Positions 14,493 through 20,643 of a DNA stretch of 32,855 nt are shown piece after piece (position 1 is the first letter of the stretch; every line of letters starts with the position of its first letter). Origin of the DNA: an uncultured Desulfobacterales bacterium. Lineage in GTDB: Bacteria > Desulfobacterota > Desulfobacteria > Desulfobacterales > JAFDCJ01. A program made the position numbers and the translations under genes. The notes under the pieces were generated by a model that saw only the letters and a program-made list of their open reading frames with translations, had not been told where the DNA came from and did not search any database. The stretch lies in NCBI GenBank assembly GCA_947259065.1, contig CAMYLH010000043.1:6906-39760 (forward strand), written 5' to 3'.

Positions 14493-15569
14493 ATGAATAA
14501 AAGACAATTCATCGGTGTAAAAACCACTAAGATTTATTGCAGGCCTTCTTGTCCGGCGAAAGCACCGTTGCCGGATAATATTGTTCATTTTAAAACCGCC
14601 GGACAGGCTGAATTTAACGGCTATCGTGCCTGCAAAAGGTGTTTCCCGGATTTTCCGGTCGAGCATTGGGATGACGGGATAAATTCGGTCTTTTTAAGAC
14701 TACCCAAGGACTTTGACTTTGGCAAATGCCTGAAATTTCTGGCCAGGTCCCCTGCAGAACCCTGCCATCTGGTTAACCAGAAGACCTTATATAAAGCATT
14801 AAAATTTGAGGATGATCCCATATTGCTCAAAATCCAGCTCCAGAACAAAAAATCTCTTTCTATCGAATTTCTTACGAAACGTCCCAAAAAATCCATCCGC
14901 GCTAAAGTTGCAAAATATGTTTGGAACTGGTTTGACCTGGATACCAACCTCAAACCATTTTATCAAATGGCAAAAAGTGATCCTGTGTTAAACCACATTG
15001 CAGATACATGCTATGGCCTTCGGATCGTGTCTATTCCAGATTTGTTTGAAGCGACATGTTGGGCCGTCATGGGACAGCATATCAATCTTAACTTTGCTTA
15101 CACTCTGAAAAAGCGTTTTGTGGAATCTTTTGGTGAACGGTTTCACATTGATGACCGGGTCTTTTACCTGTTTCCAACCCCGGAAATGATTGCAAAACAA
15201 ACTGTGAGTAGATTCAGAAAATTACAATTTACCGAAAAAAAATCGGAGTATGTTATCGAGATTGCAAAAAAAATGAGGGATGGGATCTTAAGCAAAAAGG
15301 CTTTACTGAAAAAGGATAGCTTCAAATTAGTAAAAAAAGAATTGATGCGGTTGCATGGAGTTGGAAAATGGACGACTGAATATGTGTGTTTGCGATGTTT
15401 AAAGGATCCCACCGCGTTTCCGGTCGATGATGTCGGTCTTCAAAATGCAATACAACGTCAATTGCGCTTGAGTGCAAAGCCTGCAGTCGATGAAATCTAT
15501 AAATTTTCAAGGCGCTGGAAAAACTGGGAAGCTTATGCAACCTTTTATCTGTGGAATTCGCTCATGTGA
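14493..15569 (+). CDS. Ada zinc-binding domain fused to an AlkA-type 3-methyladenine DNA glycosylase
   Basis: The 358-residue protein starts with an Ada-type methyl-phosphotriester sensor domain. VKTTKIYCRPSCPAK and NGYRACKRCFPD contain all four zinc cysteines, including the one that accepts the methyl group in E. coli Ada. Next comes an AlkA N-terminal-like region (about residues 60-140). The helix-hairpin-helix glycosylase domain follows: ATCWAVMGQHINLNFA, LMRLHGVGKWTTEYVCLR and the catalytic aspartate in FPVDDVGL. In the usual Ada-AlkA fusions an AraC-type HTH lies between the zinc and glycosylase domains; here it is missing, as is the O6-methylguanine transferase domain. An in-frame stop just upstream shows that the N-terminus cannot be longer. 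It presumably excises alkylated bases, with the zinc domain acting as a repair or damage-binding module. Confidence 0.85.
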   Translation: MNKRQFIGVKTTKIYCRPSCPAKAPLPDNIVHFKTAGQAEFNGYRACKRCFPDFPVEHWDDGINSVFLRLPKDFDFGKCLKFLARSPAEPCHLVNQKTLYKALKFEDDPILLKIQLQNKKSLSIEFLTKRPKKSIRAKVAKYVWNWFDLDTNLKPFYQMAKSDPVLNHIADTCYGLRIVSIPDLFEATCWAVMGQHINLNFAYTLKKRFVESFGERFHIDDRVFYLFPTPEMIAKQTVSRFRKLQFTEKKSEYVIEIAKKMRDGILSKKALLKKDSFKLVKKELMRLHGVGKWTTEYVCLRCLKDPTAFPVDDVGLQNAIQRQLRLSAKPAVDEIYKFSRRWKNWEAYATFYLWNSLM

Positions 15570-15719
15570 AACCATATTATACCGCTAAGGCTGATAATAA
15601 TTTCAGTTCTAGAACCAATACAAAGGATCTCTTTCAAAGCCGGTGGATGTTTCGTTGCAATATCCATCGGCGTCGATGTGACCTTTATTGGGGTTATCAT
15701 CCCGAATAGCTTTTAGCGT

Positions 15720-16436
15720 ATGGATAATGAAATGATCATCATCACGGATGCCCACATTAGCAAAGCCACAGGAAATTATGCGGTTTTTTTCAAGATGCTT
15801 GAATCTCTTGAGAGAAATAGCCAGGATCTGATCTTTCTGGGTGATATTTTCGAACTGTGGATTGCATTGCCACGCTATGAGGAAAAAATCCATCGGGATT
15901 TTATAGCCTGGTGTCGCAGACAGAAAAGCCATCGCACCATCGGTTATATGGAGGGTAACCATGAGTATTACCTGGCAAATGAAAGAGCATCGGACTTTAC
16001 ATGGTGCTCTATGAATGCCTGGCGAAGGGATGCCACAGGAGCTCTTTTTGTGCACGGCGATCGAATCAATCGCAAAGATAAAAATTATCTGGCTTTCAGG
16101 AAACTGGCTAAAAATAAAGTATCAAAATTTATCATCTGCCGGTTGCCTTTCGGCCCGAAAATCACAATATCACTTAAGCAAGGATTAAAAAAAACGAATA
16201 CCAAATTCCGTTTGCGATTGCCCAAAGCGGAAGTTGAAGCTTTTGCGCAGGCCAGATTTGCCGAGGACGTCAATGTTATTTTCATGGGTCATTTTCACCA
16301 ACAGTATCTTTATCGAAACCGTGATGCCAAGGAGCTCCATGTATTGCCGGATTGGTTCAGCACCCAAAAGGTCACGATCTATCGCCGCAATTCAAAGGAG
16401 ATAAAGCACATTCATTGGGAAGATGTGGGTACTTAA
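15720..16436 (+). CDS. LpxH-like UDP-2,3-diacylglucosamine diphosphatase / metallophosphoesterase
   Basis: This 238-residue calcineurin-fold phosphoesterase has the LpxH arrangement of metal ligands: ITDAHIS, IFLGDIFELW, MEGNHEYY, FVHGDRINRKD and FMGHFHQQY. LpxH cleaves UDP-2,3-diacylglucosamine to lipid X in lipid A synthesis, at the cytoplasmic face of the inner membrane. The GDIFELW motif and the normal length support LpxH over a general phosphoesterase, but the first motif has Ala where E. coli LpxH has Leu and the last has GHFH for GHTH. ATG 15720 has no clear ribosome binding site; ATG 15732 is an alternative. It is a single gene, convergent with the one after it. Confidence 0.78.
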   Translation: MDNEMIIITDAHISKATGNYAVFFKMLESLERNSQDLIFLGDIFELWIALPRYEEKIHRDFIAWCRRQKSHRTIGYMEGNHEYYLANERASDFTWCSMNAWRRDATGALFVHGDRINRKDKNYLAFRKLAKNKVSKFIICRLPFGPKITISLKQGLKKTNTKFRLRLPKAEVEAFAQARFAEDVNVIFMGHFHQQYLYRNRDAKELHVLPDWFSTQKVTIYRRNSKEIKHIHWEDVGT

Positions 16437-16550
16437 GCCCATCGGAAATACTTTTACTCATTCTGTTGTAATCCGCGAAACATTGGGATATTTCCGCCAT
16501 CATCATATGATTGAATATTTTAGAACGAATATTGAAGAGTTGTATTCATC

Positions 16551-17057
16551 TCAAGGTGAATAATAAATAATGAAGAGTTCCCAGGCGACTACGGCAATGA
16601 AAACAAAGATCACACAGGGGAAAAGGGAATGGGTATATATTTTAATTTTGGTGAGAAAAACATTTTTAAAAATCAGCAGAATGAGCACCCCGATGCTAGT
16701 TAAGACGTACTTGGCAACGATGAAGGTCAGCGTTCCGTGTTCGAGAAAATATGCCATCACCGGATTAAGCTCTCTGGCACCCCTTTGAATGATAACCAGA
16801 GTTAACACCGCGTCCGTAATACTCAATGTCAGGATGGCGGTGATGGCCAAAAATAATTTCTGGTTGTAAAGGTCGAAAATAATCGCCTTGCCCATGTCAT
16901 CGTCACGTCGAGAACGCTCTCTGCGGCCATTGAAAAACAAATACTTTAAACGCGCTTTGTTATCGGTTCTGCGATCAATTCCACGGCGTTTGTCCGTATG
17001 GTGAGACTCACAACCGACTGAATTAAAACCGTTTTTGCGATCCTTTTCTTTTTCCAT
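16551..17057 (-). CDS. DUF5658-like small membrane protein
   Basis: The first 50 residues are very basic and polar (KRRGIDRRTDNKARLKY, GRRERSRRDD). They are followed by three hydrophobic segments (about residues 68-92, 105-128 and 138-166). The sequence SITDAVLTLVIIQRGARELNPVMAYFL is characteristic of the DUF5658 group, where a TD...G..E.NP motif sits at the end of the first helix. The 168-residue length fits. Function is unknown. No obvious ribosome binding site precedes the ATG at 17057, but no better start keeps the basic region. It is single and convergent with the LpxH-like gene. Confidence 0.7.
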   Translation of the reverse strand: MEKEKDRKNGFNSVGCESHHTDKRRGIDRRTDNKARLKYLFFNGRRERSRRDDDMGKAIIFDLYNQKLFLAITAILTLSITDAVLTLVIIQRGARELNPVMAYFLEHGTLTFIVAKYVLTSIGVLILLIFKNVFLTKIKIYTHSLFPCVIFVFIAVVAWELFIIYYSP

Positions 17058-17202
17058 GTTACTTAATTGGTGTCGTTAATATGAATTACACGTTGTCACA
17101 GTATCAGGGCGCAATATTGAATTCAAATTTCAAAAGGTTGTAACTTTAATTGAGAAAATGAGCTGAACCTAAGATAAACATGACAAAGTTGAATTAATAA
17201 AA

Positions 17203-17325
17203 TCATCTTTGCGAAATTACCCCATATTCTTGAAGTTCGTCAACCGATTCAGGACGGGGCATATTAAGGATTACATCGGTAAAATCAATAATATACTTTA
17301 GACCGACGCTGATCACAAGCGCCAA
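17203..17325 (-). pseudogene. Possible remnant within a 377-base gene-poor gap
   Basis: Between the DUF5658-like gene and the EI24-like gene, the minus strand has one short stretch with protein-like composition: LALVISVGLKYIIDFTDVIL followed by NMPRPESVDELQEYG. It is 40 codons long, can only start at a TTG, and has no ribosome binding site. It looks like the C-terminal end of a lost gene, but it could be chance. The rest of the gap shows nothing. Confidence 0.22.
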
Positions 17326-17433
17326 TTCACGGATTTAGCAGGATGCATGTTGACAATTATCGACGCTTTCAGTAGGCACTTAAATCTAAATTGAGCAATT
17401 TTTTCCGGTTTCTCCGGGTCAGGAATTTAGCGT

Positions 17434-17968
17434 ATGAACCTATTTAGCGGCATAAAATATAACCTACGGGGATTGAGTTTGGGGCTGAAAACCCCAAAAT
17501 TGTTATGGTTAGGGATTATTCGATTTATGGTGGTAGCCATCATCACGATTCTTACCGCCGGCTTGATTCTCGTTTACCATCAAGAGATATTAAATCTCAT
17601 GTGGAGTAAACCTGAAAGTCAGTGGATTATATGGTTGTGGTATCTGTTTTCTTGGCTGCTTTCGGTAGTTTTAGTCGGTTGTGCGATTGTTTTGTCTTAC
17701 CTGGTTTCTCAAATTTTTTTCAGTGTTTTCATCATGGATCTGATGTCTAAAATTACCGAAAAAACTGTGACAGGCGGTATTCGGGAGCCGAATAAAATCC
17801 CATGGTGGCAGCAATTTTTTCAAAGAACGCTTCCGTCTATTAACGAGCACGCTTTCCTTTCACCTGGGATTTGGCATTCTTTTTCTGATTCCACTGCTCA
17901 ACATTTTGTTTCTCTCATTTGCGCCCGTAGGTGCAACCCTTTATTATATTGATAAATACAGAACATAA
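17434..17968 (+). pseudogene. EI24/CysZ-like membrane protein gene, internally deleted and frameshifted
   Basis: The first 130 residues read as the start of an EI24-type membrane protein (NLFSGIKYNLRGLSLGLKTP, two long membrane helices, FIMDLMSKITEKT). After WWQQFFQRTLPSI the frame loses sense and stops at 17952. The family's C-terminus is present in another frame directly afterwards: LSFHLGFGILFLIPLLNILF, then SFAPVGATLYYIDKYRT, ending at TAA 17968. The two halves together give about 178 residues, whereas the family usually has about 230-260. Part of the middle (roughly 60 residues) has therefore been lost along with the phase. The likely original role is a small inner-membrane transporter or envelope protein (CysZ is a sulfate importer), now probably inactive. 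The NUDIX gene starts a few bases later. Confidence 0.75.
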
Positions 17969-17973
17969 AGGAC

Positions 17974-18555
17974 ATGATGGTGAAAATCAGAAGCTCGCTC
18001 AAACTCACGGATTTAAAATGGCTGAACCTGTTTGAAGTTGCCTATGTCGACCGAACCGGTCTCAACCGATCTTGGCAGGTCGTCTCCCGTGCTAAAGAGC
18101 CGAAATGCATCACCAAAAATTTTGCGGTGCCCGATGCCGTGGTGATTGTTCCATTGCACGCAGCCGAAAATAAAATCGTTATCACCAGAGAATACAGGAT
18201 ACCGCTGGCGGACTTTGAATATGGATTCCCCGCGGGTCTGATCGATGCCGGGGAAACCATTGAGCAGGCTTCCCGGCGTGAGCTTAAAGAGGAGACGGGA
18301 TTGGAAATCACCCGGTTTAATGGGATCAGTCCGTCACTATATTCTTCTGCCGGCATGAGCGATGAATCTGTGGTCATGGTGTATGTTGAATGCGACGGCA
18401 ATCCCTCCAATGCCCGCAACACCGGATCTGAATTCATCGAAGTTGAACTCCTCTCCCCATCCCAGGCAGCCCGGCTGTGCGAAAATCCGATATTGAAGTT
18501 CGATGCCAAAGCCTGGTTGGTGCTCTCCGGATTTGCTAAATACGGTCATCTCTGA
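17974..18555 (+). CDS. NUDIX hydrolase, ADP-ribose pyrophosphatase-like
   Basis: The 193-residue protein carries a perfect Nudix box, GLIDAGETIEQASRRELKEETGL (about residues 89-111 fits GX5EX7REUXEEXGU), which binds Mg and cleaves the pyrophosphate. Upstream, VVIVPLHAAENKIVITREYR and FEYGFPAG are typical of ADP-ribose/ADP-sugar pyrophosphatases, and LYSSAGMSDESVVMVYVE follows the box as in that subgroup. The start is ATG 17974 or the adjacent ATG 17977; AAAGGA just before favours the second for spacing. It lies five bases after the broken EI24-like gene and was probably co-transcribed with it. Confidence 0.87.
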   Translation: MMVKIRSSLKLTDLKWLNLFEVAYVDRTGLNRSWQVVSRAKEPKCITKNFAVPDAVVIVPLHAAENKIVITREYRIPLADFEYGFPAGLIDAGETIEQASRRELKEETGLEITRFNGISPSLYSSAGMSDESVVMVYVECDGNPSNARNTGSEFIEVELLSPSQAARLCENPILKFDAKAWLVLSGFAKYGHL

Positions 18556-18606
18556 CCAGGAATTCCTCCATTTGGACCCGGATCTGGATATCCGCCGATT
18601 TCTTTC

Positions 18607-18642
18607 TTGCAGTGGCCTGCTTCCTGAAGCCAGACACTGCAA
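18607..18642. other. Hairpin after the NUDIX gene
   Basis: TTGCAGTG (18607-18614) and CACTGCAA (18635-18642) are exact complements, with GCTT/AAGC nested inside. It lies about 50 bases after the NUDIX stop. No T-run follows on either strand, so it is not an ordinary terminator. The rest of the 280-base gap before the J-domain gene holds only a 64-codon ORF without protein character. Confidence 0.45.
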
Positions 18643-18836
18643 CCGGAAAAATTAATGATTATGAGATATACGCTTATAAAACCGATCTTTCATCATCGCA
18701 TATCCCCAAATCAGAGGCACACCATGGATTTTCGATAACAAACTCAAACGCATTTAGCGTTGACTTACAACAGGATATCCTTAATATATGGCTGATTATT
18801 CCATGAATTTGCGTGGGCAAAAGGAAATACACGACC

Positions 18837-19649
18837 ATGGTGCAAGAGGGTTATTATCAAGTTTTAGGAGTGGATAAAGACGCCACGGCAAAGCAGATCA
18901 AGGAGGCCTACCGGCAGCTGGCATTTAGGTTCCATCCGGATCGCAACAAAGATAACACCGGTGCAGTCGAAGAAATGAAAAAGGTCAATGAAGCTTATGC
19001 CGTTCTCTCAAATCCTGCAAAAAAACGTGAATATGATTCCTTGAAAAATCAATTCGGATCTTCGGCCTATACGCATTTTAGAAACAATTATTCCGAACAG
19101 GATATATTTAGCGGTTCGGACATCAATCATATTTTTGAGGAAATGGCCAGGAATTTTGGATTGAGAGGCTCAAACGAGATTTTCAAGGAATTTTATGGCC
19201 GGGGATACCGTCAGTTCGAATTTAAGAAGCCTGGATTTTCTGCCAAAGGTTTTTTTTCCGGCAGTCCGGTGACGGGAACCGGCCATCAAAATCATGCGAG
19301 TTTACCGTTTGGCGGCAATTTCGGAAAAATATCCCGTTTTCTACTGCAAAGAATCAGCGGCTTCCAATTCCCCGAAGATGGAACCGATGTTCACGATCAC
19401 CTTTACCTGGATCCAAAGCAAGCCCTGTACGGAGGACCTTATGCCTACTATCTGCGCCATAAATCCAAAAAACTGGTGGTAAAAATCCCCCCCGGTATTC
19501 GTGACGGTCAGCAGATTCGGCTGGCAGCAATGGGCCGGGACGGTAAACGCGGCGGCAAACCCGGGAATCTGCTTCTAAAAGTTCACATTCGCAAGCCGCT
19601 GCTCAGGTCCATTAAAAATCTTTTTTCTAAGCGTAAGGAAAATTTATGA
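18837..19649 (+). CDS. J-domain protein (CbpA/DnaJ-like co-chaperone without zinc finger)
   Basis: I start at ATG 18837, preceded by AAGGA, giving 270 residues; the ORF-track start is a GTG 24 bases earlier. The J domain covers residues about 5-72: YYQVLGVDKDATAKQIKEAY, the essential HPD in RFHPDRNKDN, and VNEAYAVLSNPAKKREYDSL. A Gly/Phe-rich middle follows without the four CxxCxGxG zinc repeats of DnaJ. A short C-terminal region (DVHDHLYLDPKQALYGG, VKIPPGIRDGQQIRLAAMGRDGKRGG) resembles one substrate-binding subdomain of DnaJ. The domain looks abbreviated: only one of the two usual C-terminal sandwiches is visible. It should stimulate DnaK's ATPase. Its stop overlaps the next start by ATGA. 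Confidence 0.85.
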   Translation: MVQEGYYQVLGVDKDATAKQIKEAYRQLAFRFHPDRNKDNTGAVEEMKKVNEAYAVLSNPAKKREYDSLKNQFGSSAYTHFRNNYSEQDIFSGSDINHIFEEMARNFGLRGSNEIFKEFYGRGYRQFEFKKPGFSAKGFFSGSPVTGTGHQNHASLPFGGNFGKISRFLLQRISGFQFPEDGTDVHDHLYLDPKQALYGGPYAYYLRHKSKKLVVKIPPGIRDGQQIRLAAMGRDGKRGGKPGNLLLKVHIRKPLLRSIKNLFSKRKENL

Positions 19650-20245
19650 GAACGATGGTATGCCATGGAGACAGCCTCACCGAAGGTGCCGACCTGGAAA
19701 AAAATTACACCTGGCCGCATTTGGTCGAAAACAATATTAAGGTAACCGTCATCAACAGTGGTATCGGAGGAGATACCAGCGGCGGACTGCTGAGCCGTTT
19801 TTACCAGGATGTGGTTCAACATCAGCCGGAATTGGTGCTGATATTGGGCGGAACCAACGATTTATGGTGGGATCTTGATATCAATTTGATTCTGGCCAAT
19901 GTATTCGCCATGGCCTGTCAAGCGCAGTATCGGAATATTGTCCCGATTGTAGGTCTACCCTTGCCCCTTTACATGGATAACATTCGGCAACAAACTATGA
20001 TGGCCCCCATCGCCGGATGGGATAAATGTCTCAACAAATTATCCGAACTGGTGAACGCATTGTCTGTAGCGGCCGAGGAAAGCGACATTGCCTGCCTAGA
20101 TTTCTATCACCCCTTTATTGGCACAAATGGGAATGTCCAGGGAAAATATTTTTTAGAAGACGGTCTTCACCCCAATAAACGGGGGCATTTGTTGATGGCG
20201 GAAAAAATGGTGGAATTACTGCGCAATCTTTTTTATTTTTCTTAA
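19646..20245 (+). CDS. SGNH/GDSL-family esterase-lipase
   Basis: The 199-residue protein shows all the blocks of the SGNH hydrolase fold: the nucleophile serine in MVCHGDSLTEGADL, the oxyanion glycine in NSGIGGDTS, the asparagine in LILGGTNDLWWD, and the Asp-His pair in FLEDGLHPNKRGH near the end. There is no signal peptide, so it probably acts in the cytosol on an acyl or acetyl ester; the closest bacterial relatives are arylesterase/acyl-CoA thioesterase (TesA-like) proteins. The ATG lies inside the J-protein stop (ATGA), so translation is coupled to it. Confidence 0.88.
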   Translation: MRTMVCHGDSLTEGADLEKNYTWPHLVENNIKVTVINSGIGGDTSGGLLSRFYQDVVQHQPELVLILGGTNDLWWDLDINLILANVFAMACQAQYRNIVPIVGLPLPLYMDNIRQQTMMAPIAGWDKCLNKLSELVNALSVAAEESDIACLDFYHPFIGTNGNVQGKYFLEDGLHPNKRGHLLMAEKMVELLRNLFYFS

Positions 20246-20391
20246 TGTCATGGGATTTAACAAGATATTTCAAGTCTTAACACTATCATTATTTCAGTGC
20301 TTCGGCACTCACCTATTCCGTTCGAGTCGGGCAACACCATCGGTCACCAGACCCAATTAGGATAACCGCGAGCACTTATATACGGATACAC

Positions 20392-20628
20392 CTATTTTAC
20401 CTCGATTTCGCCTTTGAGCGTTTTTTTCAGCCCCCTAAGTGTACCCCTCCAAGAAGTATCTTCACCGGCCATAATGCCGATGATAATATCTTTTTCTACA
20501 CTGACTTCCAGGACAATCTCCTCATCACCGATCTTGAAAACAGCTTCCGCCCACCTTTCCGCAGGAAGACCACTGGTTTCGCAATCATAGTCGGTACGGA
20601 TCTCTCCGGTCATTCTAATCTGTCCCAT
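20392..20628 (-). CDS. Small unknown protein downstream of the GcvT-SHMT fusion
   Basis: A 78-residue acidic soluble protein with no cysteines and no membrane segment. It starts MGQIRMTGEIRTDYDCE and is rich in alternating Ile/Val/Glu (EEIVLEVSVEKDIIIGIMAG), so it is probably a small beta-rich domain. GGGAG lies seven bases before ATG 20628, and the gene begins 15 bases after the fusion stop, so both are in one transcript. No family is recognised. Its constant neighbour, if conserved, would point to a role in C1/glycine metabolism, but that is not shown here. Confidence 0.65.
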   Translation of the reverse strand: MGQIRMTGEIRTDYDCETSGLPAERWAEAVFKIGDEEIVLEVSVEKDIIIGIMAGEDTSWRGTLRGLKKTLKGEIEVK

Positions 20629-20643
20629 CGATAGCTCCCTATA

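Noticed and set aside
18042-18509. 155-codon minus-strand ORF over the NUDIX gene
   Set aside because: It is antisense to a perfect Nudix box and Ser-rich in the way of antisense shadows.
18612-18806. 64-codon ORF between the NUDIX and J-domain genes
   Set aside because: It starts within a hairpin, lacks a ribosome binding site and has no family resemblance.
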